A stretch of 64,000 nucleotides of DNA from Alkalicoccobacillus murimartini. Its GTDB lineage: Bacteria; Bacillota; Bacilli; Bacillales; Bacillaceae_D. The position numbers and the translations under genes are program-made. Location of the stretch: positions 62,001 to 126,000 of the forward strand of contig NZ_JAUSUA010000007.1 in assembly GCF_030813245.1 (NCBI RefSeq), read 5' to 3'. Positions 22,409 to 33,404 of the stretch are shown here, in pieces; the first letter of the stretch is position 1, and each line of letters begins with the position of its first letter. The notes under the pieces were generated by a model. The model had not been told where the DNA came from, ran no database searches, and was given only the letters and a program-made list of their open reading frames with translations.

Positions 22409-23676
22409 TGATGTGTATTCGGCATAACGCCTGCTTCTTCAAGCATCCAACTAATGTGACATCCGTACCCTGAAGTTGGGTCATTAACAAAAACATGAGT
22501 TACGGCTCCAACTAGTTTACCGTCTTGAATAATAGGACTTCCACTCATTCCCTGGACAATTCCACCTGTTGTTTCAAGTAACTTCGGATCGGTTACTTTT
22601 AGTACCAACCCTTTTGTAGCGGGCTGCTTTTGTGGGAGGGCATTCACGATCTCGATATCAAACTCTTCCACTTTTTCGCCACTAACTACGGTGAGAATTT
22701 TGGCTGGACCTTCTTTTATTTGATTTGATAAAGCAATAGGTAGCTCTTCATCCATCACTTCATTTTTTAGATCCGCTTTGTTTAATGTACCAAAAATACC
22801 AAAAGAACTATTTTTATTGATCGACCCTAAAATTTCTCGATCTTTTGAAAAGCTTGCTAACTTTTCACCAGGGTCACCATGTAACCCTTTCTCAATAGAT
22901 GAGACAGATGAGCGCAAAACTTCTCCATCATGAACCATAATTGGTTTATGAGTGTCTGAATCGGAAATAACATGTCCTAAAGCTCCAAATTTCTTCGTTG
23001 CTGGATCATAAAAAGTCATAGTCCCTACACCGGCAGCCGAATCTCGAATAAATAACCCCATTCGATAAGACTGTTCTCCGCTAGGTTTCATTGGGTGTAA
23101 CGTTTTTACAAGTGGTTGTTGGTTTCGTTTCAATTCTATTTTCAATTGCTGCTCTTCTTCTCCAGCTTGTTGAACAACTTTAGATACTTCACTCATCTTT
23201 TCAATGGGAACACCATTAATTTTTGTAATCATATCTCCAACTTCAATGCCTGCTGACTCTCCGGGTGAGGTTTCACCTGAGTTTGTTTTGATTAAATGAT
23301 GCCCTACAACTAATACACCCTTTGTATTCAGCTTCACACCAATGGATTGACCACCAGCGATCACTTTACGTTCAGGCAATATATTGACAGATACAGCTTT
23401 AACAGGAAAACCTGCTGCTTTGAGCGTGACATCCCCATGACCTTGGGCAACAGCTTGCATGGCCTCACTTGTATTATTCTTTAATACAGACTTTGTATGA
23501 TCACCTAGTTCTGCTGTCAAACGCTTTGAATGCTGTAGCGTTACTTCTTCCCCTTTGAACACGGTTATGGACGTTGGGATGTTGGCCCACTCTTTTAGAG
23601 GATTAGAAAATCCAATAATAAGCATACCAGCTAAAAGCAAGACACCAACAATGATGCGCGCTCCTTCTACCTTCAT
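22393..23676 (-). CDS. spoIVB: SpoIVB serine peptidase (S55 family)
   Basis: This is the sporulation signalling protease, secreted from the forespore into the intermembrane space; it cleaves SpoIVFA to trigger pro-sigma K processing. The 427-residue protein has an N-terminal membrane anchor ([17 protein letters not shown]), a PDZ domain (around residues 100-185, [20 protein letters not shown]) and a C-terminal S55 peptidase domain. The catalytic serine lies in GMSGSPI at residue 378, the same number as in B. subtilis. The ATG at 23676 follows AGGAGAGTGAAGAAT; the family length (426) supports this start. It lies between recN and spo0A as in other Bacilli. Confidence 0.97.
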   Translation of the reverse strand: MKVEGARIIVGVLLLAGMLIIGFSNPLKEWANIPTSITVFKGEEVTLQHSKRLTAELGDHTKSVLKNNTSEAMQAVAQGHGDVTLKAAGFPVKAVSVNILPERKVIAGGQSIGVKLNTKGVLVVGHHLIKTNSGETSPGESAGIEVGDMITKINGVPIEKMSEVSKVVQQAGEEEQQLKIELKRNQQPLVKTLHPMKPSGEQSYRMGLFIRDSAAGVGTMTFYDPATKKFGALGHVISDSDTHKPIMVHDGEVLRSSVSSIEKGLHGDPGEKLASFSKDREILGSINKNSSFGIFGTLNKADLKNEVMDEELPIALSNQIKEGPAKILTVVSGEKVEEFDIEIVNALPQKQPATKGLVLKVTDPKLLETTGGIVQGMSGSPIIQDGKLVGAVTHVFVNDPTSGYGCHISWMLEEAGVMPNTHQAKAS

Positions 23677-23768
23677 ATTCTTCACTCTCCTAGCTCCCAA
23701 CCCACACCTCTTGCGGCTGTACTATTAATGTTGCCTCTTGAGAGCACATTTATAACTGTCTTAAACAG

Positions 23769-23797
23769 AAAAAGCTACCCTTAACTGGGTAGCTTTT
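23769..23797 (-). terminator. Terminator after recN
   Basis: AAAAGCTACCC and GGGTAGCTTTT form a perfect 11-bp stem between recN and spoIVB. Confidence 0.85.
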
Positions 23798-23811
23798 GTA
23801 TGAATAGTCGA

Positions 23812-25515
23812 TTATGCTTGTTTGTGCTGACTTGCAAGGTCTAATAATTCATGTGCATGCTTTCTAGTGAGCTCAGTCACTTCAACACCTGAGATCATTC
23901 TGGCAAGTTCTTCAATTTTTGATTTTTCAACTAAACCTGTCACAGAAGTTGACACTCGTTCTTTTGATTCCTGTTTGGAAATATACAGGTGCTGATCTGC
24001 CATAGCCGCTACTTGAGGCAAATGTGTAATACATAAAACTTGTGAGCCAGAAGCAATGGTATAGATCTTCTCAGCAATCGCTTGCGCCACTCGTCCACTA
24101 ACACCTGTGTCGACCTCATCAAAAATAACCGACGTTACACCTTGATGCGCAGAGAAAATGGATTTTATCGCTAACATAATCCGTGAAATTTCTCCACCTG
24201 AAGCCACTTTCGCGAGTGGTTTTAAAGGTTCTCCCGGATTAGTTGAAATAAAGAATTCTACATGGTCCACGCCTTTAGATGAAAAGGCAGCCAGCCCTTT
24301 TTTTTCTATAGATGAACGGTTTTTAAAATCAATTTGGAATATCGTTTTTTCCATATACAACGCTCTAAGTTGCTCGTGTATAGATTCTGTTAGCTTTTCT
24401 GCAGCTTGAGTTCGAATCTTTGTTAAGGCTTCAGCTTCGACCTCTAGGTCAAGTAAAACCGCCTCCAGCTTCTGATTCAGAACTTGTAATCGATCATCCT
24501 TATTAAGCTTGCTGTCAAGCTCTTCTTCTATGCGGGAAGCATACTCAAGAATTTCTTCGACCGTTGATCCATATTTACGTTTTAATTGCTGAATTTCAGC
24601 TAAACGATTTTCAATCAACTCTAACTTGTCCGGATCAAACTCAATCTGTTCCATTTTTTCTCGAATGGAGAAAGCTGCTTCCTCCATGATAAAGTAGCTA
24701 CTGTTTACCGTTTCGTGAAGGGATTTTAGATCTTGATCTAGTTCACTGGCTGTTTCAAGATTTGCAGCGCTTTCGTTTATAATGTCTAGGCCTCTGCCAT
24801 CGCCATAAAGCCTCTCATAGCTTTCTCTAAGAAGGGTATATAGCTTCTCACTATTAGCCAATCTGTTTCGATCAAGGTCAAGCTCGTCATCCTCATTAGG
24901 CTTAAGCTCGGCCTTTTCAATCTCATCTAATTGGTATCTTAATAAGTCAATTCGTTGAGCCGTTTCTTGTTCATTTTCACTAAGGCTGCGAATTTGCGTA
25001 CTAATTTTCTGTGCTGTTTCATATAAGTGCTGGTATTCATGGAGTGTAGATTTCAATTCTTTGGACGCATAGCTATCTAAAAAGCCTAAATGTTTATCTG
25101 GTTGCATCAAGGATTGATGTTCATGCTGTCCATGAATATCCACTAAAGATTGACCAATCTCACGTAAAATACCTAGCGTAACAAGCTTCCCGTTAATCCG
25201 GCATATGCTTTTTCCTTGACTCGTTATTTCTCTCCGAAGAATGAGTTCATCCTCGACTTGAATGCCAAGTTCAGAAGCCTTAAGGACAGCGTGATGTGTT
25301 TTATTTATCGCAAACAGGCCTTCTATCTCAGCGCGCGACTCACCGTGCCTAACAAATTCAGCGGATCCACGTCCACCTAACAGTAAGCCAATTGCATCAA
25401 TAATGATGGACTTCCCTGCACCAGTTTCTCCTGTAAGTACGGTTAACCCTTTGTCAAATGGAACCGTAAGCTCCTCAATAATGGCAAAGTGCCTTACTGA
25501 AAGTTCAATTAACAT
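23812..25515 (-). CDS. recN: DNA repair protein RecN
   Basis: An SMC-like ATPase of 567 residues that acts early in double-strand break repair. The Walker A motif GETGAGKS is at residues 29-36, followed by the coiled-coil arms (about 150-370). The ABC signature KVASGGEISRIMLAI and the Walker B IFDEVDTGVSG are near residues 430-485. The ATG at 25515 follows GGTGGGGAATAC, ten bases after the argR stop, so the genes are probably co-transcribed. Confidence 0.97.
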   Translation of the reverse strand: MLIELSVRHFAIIEELTVPFDKGLTVLTGETGAGKSIIIDAIGLLLGGRGSAEFVRHGESRAEIEGLFAINKTHHAVLKASELGIQVEDELILRREITSQGKSICRINGKLVTLGILREIGQSLVDIHGQHEHQSLMQPDKHLGFLDSYASKELKSTLHEYQHLYETAQKISTQIRSLSENEQETAQRIDLLRYQLDEIEKAELKPNEDDELDLDRNRLANSEKLYTLLRESYERLYGDGRGLDIINESAANLETASELDQDLKSLHETVNSSYFIMEEAAFSIREKMEQIEFDPDKLELIENRLAEIQQLKRKYGSTVEEILEYASRIEEELDSKLNKDDRLQVLNQKLEAVLLDLEVEAEALTKIRTQAAEKLTESIHEQLRALYMEKTIFQIDFKNRSSIEKKGLAAFSSKGVDHVEFFISTNPGEPLKPLAKVASGGEISRIMLAIKSIFSAHQGVTSVIFDEVDTGVSGRVAQAIAEKIYTIASGSQVLCITHLPQVAAMADQHLYISKQESKERVSTSVTGLVEKSKIEELARMISGVEVTELTRKHAHELLDLASQHKQA

Positions 25516-25527
25516 GTATTCCCCACC

Positions 25528-25977
25528 TTATAACATGTCTAGAAAACGAGCGCTTATTTGCTCTCCATCGTTTTTATTCTTGCAAATAATTAATAAGGTA
25601 TCATCTCCACAGATTGTCCCCATCAATTCTTCCCAGTCAAGATTATCAATTAACGCACCAATCGCATTTGCGTTACCAGGCAAACATTTCATGACAATAA
25701 GATTATCCGATGTGTCAATACTGATAAAACTATCGGTCAAACTTCGCTTTAACTTTTGAAGCGGATTAAATCGTTGATCAGCCGGCAAACTATATTTGTA
25801 CCGACCATCCTGCATCGGAACCTTTACAAGATGTAATTCCTTAATATCTCTTGAGACTGTTGCTTGAGTGACATTGTACCCTAATCCCTTTAGATAATCG
25901 ACAAGGTCTTCCTGGGTTTCAATTGCTTGATTAGCAATCACTTCTCTAATTTTAATGTGACGTTGCCCTTTATTCAT
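25528..25977 (-). CDS. argR: Arginine repressor
   Basis: A 149-residue ArgR/AhrC protein that, with arginine as co-effector, represses arginine biosynthesis and activates catabolism. The N-terminal winged helix ([30 protein letters not shown]) binds DNA. The C-terminal domain has the hexamerisation and arginine-binding motif [13 protein letters not shown] with the Asp-Asp pair. The ATG at 25977 follows AAAAGGTGAATAAC; starting there gives the same length as AhrC of B. subtilis. Confidence 0.96.
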   Translation of the reverse strand: MNKGQRHIKIREVIANQAIETQEDLVDYLKGLGYNVTQATVSRDIKELHLVKVPMQDGRYKYSLPADQRFNPLQKLKRSLTDSFISIDTSDNLIVMKCLPGNANAIGALIDNLDWEELMGTICGDDTLLIICKNKNDGEQISARFLDML

Positions 25978-26074
25978 GTTATTCACCTTTTCTCATTTTT
26001 TGCCGCACACCTGCTTATGTCTCCATTATGATATGAAATTGGCGTCATGACAATACTTTACCTTATTCAAAAAA

Positions 26075-26098
26075 AAAAGAGAGCAACGCTCTCTTTTT
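26075..26098 (-). terminator. Terminator after tlyA
   Basis: AAAGAGAGC and GCTCTCTTT form a stem with a three-base loop, flanked by A/T runs, immediately after the tlyA stop. Confidence 0.85.
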
Positions 26099-26099
26099 C

Positions 26100-26915
26100 T
26101 TATACAAGTTGCTGCGCCTTTTCCACAACATCCTGAATGACTTCCGTATTAAGCTGATTAAGCGATTCGTTCTCTTGAACGGGTAGAGCAAGATGAAGTA
26201 AAAATTCAATATTGCCTTCGCCACCAGTGATTGGAGAATAATCCACTCCGCGAATGTGAAAACCTTCTGATGAAGCAGCTTCCATAATTCTCAGAAGAAC
26301 TTGTTTATGAATAGCTGGGTCCTTCACAATCCCTTTTTTACCTACCTGCTCTCGGCCCGCTTCAAATTGTGGCTTAACCAAAGCTACAACATCTCCACCT
26401 GCACACAAAACAGTTTTTAATGTCGGTAAAATCAAGCGAAGAGAGATGAAAGACACATCAATGCTGGCGAACTCAGGTAAACCCTTTGAAAGGTCCTCAG
26501 GCTTCACATAGCGAAAGTTTGTCCGCTCCATCACGACTACCTGCTCGTGCTGACGTATCTTCCAGGCAAGCTGGTTATAGCCTACATCGAGTGCATAAAC
26601 AAGAGAAGCACCGTTTTGCAAAGCACAATCAGTAAAACCTCCTGTTGAAGCCCCAATATCCAGCATGATTTTATCCTGTACTTTTACGTCAAAAACCTGT
26701 AAAGCTTTTTCAAGCTTATATCCCCCACGACTAACATAAGGCATAAGTTGACCCTTTACATGTAAAGGAGCCTCCACATCAATCTTCACTCCTGGTTTGT
26801 CCAGTCTTTCTGTTCCAGAATAGACCAAACCTGCCATGACGGCACGCTTCGCCTTTTCCCGTGAATCGATTAATCCTCGATCCACTAGTAATGTATCAAT
26901 TCGTTCTTTTTTCAC
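26100..26915 (-). CDS. tlyA: TlyA-family rRNA 2'-O-methyltransferase
   Basis: A 271-residue protein. An N-terminal S4 RNA-binding domain (RIDTLLVDRGLIDSREKAKR) is followed by an FtsJ-type Rossmann methyltransferase domain. The SAM-binding motif LDIGASTGGFTDC is near residue 85, and the catalytic K-D-K-E set is plausible in DVGYNQLAWKIR, ASIDVSFISL and VVALVKPQFE. The family 2'-O-methylates 16S and 23S rRNA; it was once called a haemolysin. The GTG at 26915 lies 3 bases after the dxs stop. Confidence 0.93.
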   Translation of the reverse strand: MKKERIDTLLVDRGLIDSREKAKRAVMAGLVYSGTERLDKPGVKIDVEAPLHVKGQLMPYVSRGGYKLEKALQVFDVKVQDKIMLDIGASTGGFTDCALQNGASLVYALDVGYNQLAWKIRQHEQVVVMERTNFRYVKPEDLSKGLPEFASIDVSFISLRLILPTLKTVLCAGGDVVALVKPQFEAGREQVGKKGIVKDPAIHKQVLLRIMEAASSEGFHIRGVDYSPITGGEGNIEFLLHLALPVQENESLNQLNTEVIQDVVEKAQQLV

Positions 26916-26918
26916 GGA

Positions 26919-28808
26919 TTATGCTCTTTTCTGCTTTGCTGGTACAAGCTCAAGTAATTGGCTAATAACCGTTTCAGCATTTAGACCAATCTCATCAAGA
27001 AGCTTTGGTACATCACCGTGCTCAATATATTCATCAGGAATACCCAAACGTCTCACTTCAACTTCATGGTAGCCATATACATTAAAATGCTCAAGTACCG
27101 CACTACCAAACCCACCTTGAAGAGCTGTTTCTTCTATCGTCATAACAGGAATCTTCTCTTCTGCAAGTTTGTTAAGAAGCTCTACATCCATTGGTTTTAC
27201 AGAGTTGGCATTAACGATTCGGACCGATAGTCCTTCAGCTTCTAAAGCTTTTACCGCTTCTTCAGCAACAGGAATCATTGTTCCGAATGTCAGGATACAG
27301 CCATCTGTTCCCTCGTGAAGCGTCTCCCACTTTCCAATTGGAAGTGTTTTAAACTCCTCGTCCATTTCAACGCCATACCCATTTCCTCTTGGGTAACGAA
27401 CAGCAATTGGTCCATCGTTATATTCCAAAGCAGTGTGAAGCATATTCTGAAGCTCATTCTCATCCTTAGGATTTAGAATCGTCATATTTGGCAAATGGCG
27501 CAGATAAGCGATGTCAAAGACACCTTGATGCGTTTCTCCGTCTGCACCGACAAGTCCTGCCCGGTCGATTGCAAAGACCACATTCAGATTCTGACGACAA
27601 ATATCGTGAACAAGCTGATCATATCCTCTTTGTAAGAACGTCGAATATACAGCAAAAACAGGTTTTAAGCCTTGAGTTGCCATACCTCCAGCCATGGTTG
27701 TAGCATGCTGTTCAGCAATCCCAACGTCAAACATTCGGTCAGGGAACTCAGCACCAAATGCATCCAGCTTCGTACCGCCTGGCATAGCAGCCGTAATCCC
27801 TACAATACGCTTATCGGCTTTGGCCTTTTTAATAAGCGTTTTTGCAAAAACCCCACTATAGCTTGGTGGACCTGGCTTAGTTACCACTTCACCCGATTCA
27901 ATCTTATATGGTCCAAGACCATGCCATGTTCCTTTGGCATCATTCTCAGCAGGCTCGTAGCCTTTCCCTTTTTTCGTTAATAAGTGAATTAACACAGGTC
28001 CTTTAGTTTTCTTCGCATACTTCAGAGTATCCATTAAATCATCCATATCGTGTCCATCAACAGGTCCTAGATAGGTAAAACCAAGCTCCTCAAAGAAAAC
28101 ACCTGGAATAACCATATATTTCATACTATCTTTGAATTTTTCAGCTGTTGAGGCAAGTTTTCCACCAACTGCTGGAATTTTCTTAATGAAGCTTTCAATT
28201 TCGTCTTTTGCACGGTTATACTTGCCAGCCGTACGTAATCTCCCAAGTACACTATGCAAGGCACCTACGTTAGGCGCAATCGACATTTCATTGTCATTTA
28301 GAATAACAATTAAGTCTGTTTGCTCATGACCAATGTGGTTTAGTGCTTCAAAGGCCATACCGCCTGTTAAAGCTCCATCACCAATAACAGCAACTACACT
28401 TTCGTCTGTTCCTTTAATATCACGTGCTGCTGCCATACCCATTGCTGCAGAAAGCGATGTAGAACTGTGACCTGTTTCCCAAACGTCATGTTCGCTTTCA
28501 TTTCTTTTCGGAAATCCGCATAAGCCTTTGAATTTACGTAACGTATCGAACTGATTAGCGCGACCCGTTAGTATCTTGTGAACATATGCTTGGTGTCCAA
28601 CGTCCCAAATAAACTTATCCTTTGGGCTATCAAATAAATAATGAAGCGCAACCGTTAGTTCCACTACACCCAAGTTCGGTCCTAAATGCCCGCCAGTTAC
28701 AGATAATCGTTCGATCAAAAAACTCCGAATATCCTTCGATAATTCTAGAAGTTCTTTTTTTGAATAGCCTTTAATTTCAGCCGGATCTTGAAGGTCTTCT
28801 AACCTCAT
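26919..28808 (-). CDS. dxs: 1-deoxy-D-xylulose-5-phosphate synthase
   Basis: This thiamine diphosphate enzyme condenses pyruvate and glyceraldehyde 3-phosphate, the first step of the MEP isoprenoid pathway. Length 629 residues. The ThDP/Mg motif runs from [19 protein letters not shown] to ILNDNEMSI near residue 145; the transketolase central domain starts near 320 with the catalytic Glu in [13 protein letters not shown]. The ATG follows GGGGACATACTG. It is in an operon-like block with ispA upstream and tlyA downstream. Confidence 0.97.
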   Translation of the reverse strand: MRLEDLQDPAEIKGYSKKELLELSKDIRSFLIERLSVTGGHLGPNLGVVELTVALHYLFDSPKDKFIWDVGHQAYVHKILTGRANQFDTLRKFKGLCGFPKRNESEHDVWETGHSSTSLSAAMGMAAARDIKGTDESVVAVIGDGALTGGMAFEALNHIGHEQTDLIVILNDNEMSIAPNVGALHSVLGRLRTAGKYNRAKDEIESFIKKIPAVGGKLASTAEKFKDSMKYMVIPGVFFEELGFTYLGPVDGHDMDDLMDTLKYAKKTKGPVLIHLLTKKGKGYEPAENDAKGTWHGLGPYKIESGEVVTKPGPPSYSGVFAKTLIKKAKADKRIVGITAAMPGGTKLDAFGAEFPDRMFDVGIAEQHATTMAGGMATQGLKPVFAVYSTFLQRGYDQLVHDICRQNLNVVFAIDRAGLVGADGETHQGVFDIAYLRHLPNMTILNPKDENELQNMLHTALEYNDGPIAVRYPRGNGYGVEMDEEFKTLPIGKWETLHEGTDGCILTFGTMIPVAEEAVKALEAEGLSVRIVNANSVKPMDVELLNKLAEEKIPVMTIEETALQGGFGSAVLEHFNVYGYHEVEVRRLGIPDEYIEHGDVPKLLDEIGLNAETVISQLLELVPAKQKRA

Positions 28809-28972
28809 CAGTATGTCCCCACTTTCAACTCAAACTTATTGTATAAAAAACTTGTCCAATTATTCATCCATACTTGGACCTTTGCCAATCGTTAATCCAA
28901 TATTGTGCTCTTAGTATATCAAATATTGAAGCACTACCCCAAACCTAATCCTTTATTGAATAAAATCTACTC

Positions 28973-29006
28973 AAAAAAAAGACGATCCATCAACATGGAA
29001 TCGCCT
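28973..29006 (-). terminator. Terminator after ispA
   Basis: On the minus strand GCGATTCCAT and ATGGATCGTC form an imperfect stem with a bulge, followed by eight T residues, 15 bases beyond the ispA stop. Confidence 0.65.
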
Positions 29007-29020
29007 GAGACCAGCTACTT

Positions 29021-29902
29021 TTAATGATTTCGATATGCTACATATTTAGTCAATTCAATTAATAGTGACTGATCCATGTCCACTTCTTTTAGTGAAGACA
29101 GTGCGAGTGCAAGGTGATGCTCTAACCGTTGCTTTGCCCCATCCATCCCTAAAATACTCGGATACGTTCCTTTATTATTACCAGCATCACTACCGACCGG
29201 TTTGCCAATCGTCTCTGCATCTCCTTCAATATCAAGGATGTCATCCTTAATTTGAAATAAAAGACCTAGCTCGCGGCCAAAGTGACGAAGGTTTGCCTGG
29301 TCACGTTCTGATGCTCCAGCAAGTATTGCTCCTGCCACAAGAGAAACGACCATCAAATCTCCGGTTTTATGGTGATGTATTTGCTCTAATTCTTCAACAG
29401 AAAGGTCTTTATTCTCCCCTTCCATATCAGAAACTTGTCCACCCACCATTCCTTCAGCCCCTGCTGCACGTGAGAGTTCAGTCATTAATGAAACAACCTT
29501 TGACGGCTCTTCGGATATCGTTGATACCAATTGATAGCTGTATGTAAGTAAAGCATCTCCTGCTAATATTGCCTGAGCCTCACCGAATACTTTATGATTC
29601 GTTGGCTTACCACGACGTACGTCATCATCATCCATTGCTGGTAGATCGTCATGAATAAGTGAGTACGTATGAATCATTTCAATGGCACAGGCCATCTCTA
29701 GCCCCTTCTCAACTGGCTGATTAAACCCTTTAAGCACGGAAAGTAATAACACCGGACGGATGCGTTTACCTCCTGCTTCAAGTGAATAAATCATTGATTT
29801 CTTTAATGATTCAGGCGCGAGAAGAGAATCAATTAACTCAGGAAGTTTTGCTTCAATCTTTTTTTTCGATTCGCTCATAAAAAACTGAAGTTCTGTTGTC
29901 AC
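29021..29902 (-). CDS. ispA: Farnesyl diphosphate synthase
   Basis: A 293-residue polyprenyl synthase that builds farnesyl diphosphate for quinone, carotenoid and undecaprenyl synthesis. The first Asp-rich motif is [17 protein letters not shown] near residue 84 and the second is [13 protein letters not shown] near 222. The ATG overlaps the xseB stop by four bases. Confidence 0.96.
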   Translation of the reverse strand: MTTELQFFMSESKKKIEAKLPELIDSLLAPESLKKSMIYSLEAGGKRIRPVLLLSVLKGFNQPVEKGLEMACAIEMIHTYSLIHDDLPAMDDDDVRRGKPTNHKVFGEAQAILAGDALLTYSYQLVSTISEEPSKVVSLMTELSRAAGAEGMVGGQVSDMEGENKDLSVEELEQIHHHKTGDLMVVSLVAGAILAGASERDQANLRHFGRELGLLFQIKDDILDIEGDAETIGKPVGSDAGNNKGTYPSILGMDGAKQRLEHHLALALSSLKEVDMDQSLLIELTKYVAYRNH

Positions 29903-30141
29903 TCCTGGTCCTCCCCACTTAGATCAAGCTCTTCCAATTCCCCATCCTCATGGAGAATCTGATCCATTTGCTTCTCAATATGTTCAAGCTTCACATGGCA
30001 TTGTTTCGACAAATCCATTCCTTGCTGAAACATTTCAATCGCTTGCTCGAGTGGAACATCTCCTTGTTCGAGCTTGTCTACAACTTGCTCAAGCTGTTCC
30101 ATTGCTTCTTCAAAACTAATTGCTTCTTCTTTTTTAGTCAA
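29899..30141 (-). CDS. xseB: Exodeoxyribonuclease VII small subunit
   Basis: An 80-residue helical subunit of exonuclease VII. The conserved core is [20 protein letters not shown] followed by [20 protein letters not shown]. The likely start is TTG 30141 after GAGGAGGGATACCG, which overlaps the end of xseA by 8 bases; the longer upstream frame is within xseA. Confidence 0.94.
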   Translation of the reverse strand: MTKKEEAISFEEAMEQLEQVVDKLEQGDVPLEQAIEMFQQGMDLSKQCHVKLEHIEKQMDQILHEDGELEELDLSGEDQE

Positions 30142-31501
30142 CGGTATCCCTCCTCGGTTTGTTTTTGACCTTCCCTGTGATTTGGCAGATATACGTTCCA
30201 TCTGTCACCTGAAGCTCAATCATTTCCTCTGGTTCTGCTTGGTCTACTGATTTTATTAATTCACCCGTTATCTGTTGATAAGCCAAGCTATATCCACGAT
30301 TCATGACCTTCAATGGACTTAGCAAATGAAGTTTTTCAACCTGGTTGGAAAACCGCTGTTGGCTATTAGCTAACTGTTGGGTTGCTTCACGCTTCATTGA
30401 TTGCTCTTGGCGATCTAATTTTTCACGCACCTGCTTGATACGTTCACTTGGATGATAATGTTGAACCGTTCTTTTTAACTGAATAAAGGCTGTTTTTTTC
30501 ATCTCGATGAGTCGCTCAGAAGAACGTTTCAACCGCTCCATCTGCGTATCCAACTCTTGTTCTTTCTGTCGAATAAGCTGAGCAGGATATCTAAAGGCAT
30601 ATGATTTTTGCAATCGTTCCAGTTGCCGTTTTTCTCGCTTCATCTGTTCACGCATCACTAAAAGCAACCGTTGCTTTTGCGCTGCTACCTTCTGCAGTAA
30701 ATCAACTCGATTTGGCACTGCTAGTTCAGCTGCAGCAGTTGGCGTTGGTGCTCGTAAATCTGAAACAAAGTCACTAATTGTATAATCTGTCTCATGTCCT
30801 ACTGCTGAGATAATAGGCACTTTTGCTTCGGCTATTGTGCGGACTACTTGCTCATCATTAAAAGCCCATAGTTCTTCAATCGATCCTCCACCACGACCTG
30901 CAATTAACACATCAAATACACCTGTGGCGTCTGCTTGCCTAATAGCATATTCAATAGATGCAGGTGCCTGGTCACCTTGAACTAGGGCTGGAATTAATGT
31001 GATTTGCGCCATTGGATAACGTCGCTTTAAGGTTGTGACAATATCGCGAACGGCCGCTCCTGTTGGAGAGGTGACAACAGCTATCCGGTTAGGGAAGACA
31101 GGGATTGCTTTTTTTCTTGAAGCATCAAACAATCCTTCTTCCTCTAACGACGCTTTAAGCTTTTCATAGGCTAAATAGAGACTACCGATTCCATCAGGTT
31201 GCATTTCTTTTGCATACAATTGATATTGTCCATAGGGCTCATAGACATTTACCTCTCCACGAATAAGGACCTTCATCCCACTCTCTGGCTTAAACGCCAG
31301 GTATCGGTTATGACCTGCAAACATTACGGCCTGAATTCGGGAATTTTCATCTTTAACAGAAAAGTACATATGTCCGCGACTATGTTGCTTAAAGTTTGAA
31401 AGCTCGCCACGAATCCATGTATCAGGAAGTAAAGAGTCTGTTTCGAGTATTCCTTTTATATACCGCGTCAGCTCAGATACGGACAAAATCGATTCAGACA
31501 T
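30134..31501 (-). CDS. xseA: Exodeoxyribonuclease VII large subunit
   Basis: A 455-residue catalytic subunit. An N-terminal OB-fold ([17 protein letters not shown] to [16 protein letters not shown]) precedes the nuclease domain with [14 protein letters not shown]-like [20 protein letters not shown] near residue 139 and [15 protein letters not shown] near 205. A long coiled coil follows to about residue 400. It degrades single-stranded DNA to oligonucleotides. It is in an operon with folD upstream and xseB downstream. Confidence 0.96.
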   Translation of the reverse strand: MSESILSVSELTRYIKGILETDSLLPDTWIRGELSNFKQHSRGHMYFSVKDENSRIQAVMFAGHNRYLAFKPESGMKVLIRGEVNVYEPYGQYQLYAKEMQPDGIGSLYLAYEKLKASLEEEGLFDASRKKAIPVFPNRIAVVTSPTGAAVRDIVTTLKRRYPMAQITLIPALVQGDQAPASIEYAIRQADATGVFDVLIAGRGGGSIEELWAFNDEQVVRTIAEAKVPIISAVGHETDYTISDFVSDLRAPTPTAAAELAVPNRVDLLQKVAAQKQRLLLVMREQMKREKRQLERLQKSYAFRYPAQLIRQKEQELDTQMERLKRSSERLIEMKKTAFIQLKRTVQHYHPSERIKQVREKLDRQEQSMKREATQQLANSQQRFSNQVEKLHLLSPLKVMNRGYSLAYQQITGELIKSVDQAEPEEMIELQVTDGTYICQITGKVKNKPRRDTVD

Positions 31502-31512
31502 ATGATCCCTCC

Positions 31513-32361
31513 TTATGAACGGTTAAGGGCTGATTCGATCGTGTTTTCAAGCAACATGGTAATCGTCATTGGACCAACCCCACCAGGTACTGGTGTAATA
31601 TGTGATGCTACGGTCTCTACATCATTAAAATCAACGTCTCCACAAAGCTTTCCATTCTCATCACGGTTCATACCAACATCAATGACAACCGCTCCAGGTT
31701 TTACGTCTTCTTTTTTTATTAATTTTGAAATTCCTACGGCTACAACAAGGATATCAGCTTGTTTTGTAATCGCATTTAAATCAGGTGTTCTTGAATGGCA
31801 ATATGTGACTGTTGCATGTTCATTTAAAAGCAATTGTCCTACAGGTTTGCCGACAATATTACTTCTTCCAACTACAACAGCATGTTTGCCTGAGATCTCT
31901 ATATTCGAAGCTTTAAGAAGCTCAATAATTCCGTGTGGAGTACAAGGAAGAAATGTCTTTTCACCTGTCATCATTTTTCCAATACTAATCGGATGAAAGC
32001 CGTCTACATCCTTGTTAGGACTAATCGCTTCAATCACTGCTTGCTCAGAAATTTGTTTTGGCAAAGGTAATTGGACTAAAATACCATCAATCGATGGATC
32101 GACATTTAATTCTTCTATATGTGCCAAAAGCTCTTTTTCAGTTGTCTCTGCAGAAAGTTGCTTCAAAACGGAGTGAATCCCAGCTTTTTCACATGAACGT
32201 TGTTTTGAACGAACATACGTCTGTGACGCTTGGTTGTCTCCAACTAAAATAACCGCAAGTCCTGGTACAATTCCATCACTCGCTAATTTCGCTACTCGTT
32301 CTTTCATTTCGGCTTGTTTAGTAGCTGCCAATTGTTTACCATTCATTAATTCAGCTGTCAT
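31513..32361 (-). CDS. folD: Methylenetetrahydrofolate dehydrogenase/cyclohydrolase
   Basis: A bifunctional enzyme of 282 residues interconverting 5,10-methylene- and 10-formyl-tetrahydrofolate. The catalytic Lys lies in [16 protein letters not shown] near residue 55, and the family motifs [13 protein letters not shown] and [11 protein letters not shown] are present, as is the NADP-binding [13 protein letters not shown] near residue 160. The ATG at 32361 follows GGAGTGATTGAA; this length matches the family. Confidence 0.96.
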   Translation of the reverse strand: MTAELMNGKQLAATKQAEMKERVAKLASDGIVPGLAVILVGDNQASQTYVRSKQRSCEKAGIHSVLKQLSAETTEKELLAHIEELNVDPSIDGILVQLPLPKQISEQAVIEAISPNKDVDGFHPISIGKMMTGEKTFLPCTPHGIIELLKASNIEISGKHAVVVGRSNIVGKPVGQLLLNEHATVTYCHSRTPDLNAITKQADILVVAVGISKLIKKEDVKPGAVVIDVGMNRDENGKLCGDVDFNDVETVASHITPVPGGVGPMTITMLLENTIESALNRS

Positions 32362-32396
32362 TTCAATCACTCCGTTATTTGTAGTATAGAGATCTC

Positions 32397-32801
32397 TTAT
32401 TTCTGCTCGTCGTTCATCATATCAACAGAGTTAGATAGTACACCGTTCATAAAACGACCTGCTTCTTCACCGCCAAATGCTTTAGCCAATTCAATTGCTT
32501 CATTAAACGTAACATTAACAGGGATATCCTCAATGTATTTCATCTCAAACAAAGCCATTCGGGCAATCGCACGGTCAACATGTCCCATTCGTTCAATGGT
32601 ATAACCGAGAAGATTGCTAGAAATCCAACCATCTAGTTCTTGTTTTTTATCTATCGTTCCATGGACCAATTGATGAAAAAATTCAGTTGCCTGTTCTTCG
32701 TCATCCATGACACTGTCCATTGCCAGCTCAGGCTCTACTTTTGTTACGTCAATCTGGTACAGAGCTTGTGCCGCTCTCAATCTTGCTACCCGTCGATTCA
32801 T
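32397..32801 (-). CDS. nusB: Transcription antitermination factor NusB
   Basis: A 134-residue all-helical protein that joins NusE (S10) on boxA RNA for rRNA antitermination. It begins [20 protein letters not shown], and the C-terminal half has [20 protein letters not shown]. The ATG at 32801 follows AAAGGAGTTCATATAT; the open frame extends upstream without family similarity. Confidence 0.95.
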   Translation of the reverse strand: MNRRVARLRAAQALYQIDVTKVEPELAMDSVMDDEEQATEFFHQLVHGTIDKKQELDGWISSNLLGYTIERMGHVDRAIARMALFEMKYIEDIPVNVTFNEAIELAKAFGGEEAGRFMNGVLSNSVDMMNDEQK

Positions 32802-32920
32802 ATATATGAACTCCTTTATCATCTTAAAAAAATATCTGATGCCAGTCCTAGTATAACGCAATTTTTCATCAAGTGAAAACCGTTTTGTCGAAGTGACGCC
32901 TGTTTTAGCTTATTTTGTAC

Positions 32921-32966
32921 AAAAAATAGTCTGGTTACATGCTTTCCAACATGCAGCCAGACTATT
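32921..32966 (-). terminator. Terminator after yqhY
   Basis: AATAGTCTGG and CCAGACTATT form a stem with an inner CATG pairing, followed by a T-run on the minus strand, 22 bases beyond the yqhY stop. Confidence 0.85.
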
Positions 32967-32987
32967 GTAAAAGACTTTCAAGCTATA

Positions 32988-33383
32988 CTATTCGTCTTTT
33001 GCCGGTTCAGTTGATTCAAACTGTACACCAACTACATGAACATTAATGGCTTCCAGCTGAATAGCCGTCATCGTTTGTAGCGTTTGTTTAATGTTCATCT
33101 GAACAAGATTAGCTACCTCGGGTACAGAAGCACCATATACGATAATGACTGATACATCAACAATAATTCCACTTTCATCTAAATCAACCTTAACGCCTTT
33201 ACCATGATTCTTACGCCCTAAGCGTTCGGCAACATCTGTAGCAAAACTACCTCGCAACGTGGCAATGCCTTCTACTTCTTGCGCAGCGATCCCAGCAATA
33301 ACTTCTATGACCTCAGGAGATATCTCGACCTTACCCAAACCGGACTTTTGTTCCTCTAGCTCCAAAATCTGATTGTCCTCCAT
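32988..33383 (-). CDS. yqhY: Asp23/Gls24 family protein YqhY
   Basis: A 131-residue protein of the Asp23 family: VEISPEVIEVIAGIAAQEVEG, then GVKVDLDESGIIVDVSVIIV and VPEVANLVQMNIKQTLQTMT. In B. subtilis, loss of YqhY disturbs fatty acid synthesis by raising acetyl-CoA carboxylase activity. The position just after accB-accC on the same strand fits that role. Confidence 0.92.
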   Translation of the reverse strand: MEDNQILELEEQKSGLGKVEISPEVIEVIAGIAAQEVEGIATLRGSFATDVAERLGRKNHGKGVKVDLDESGIIVDVSVIIVYGASVPEVANLVQMNIKQTLQTMTAIQLEAINVHVVGVQFESTEPAKDE

Positions 33384-33404
33384 AACGGCCTCCTCTTTTT
33401 GAAA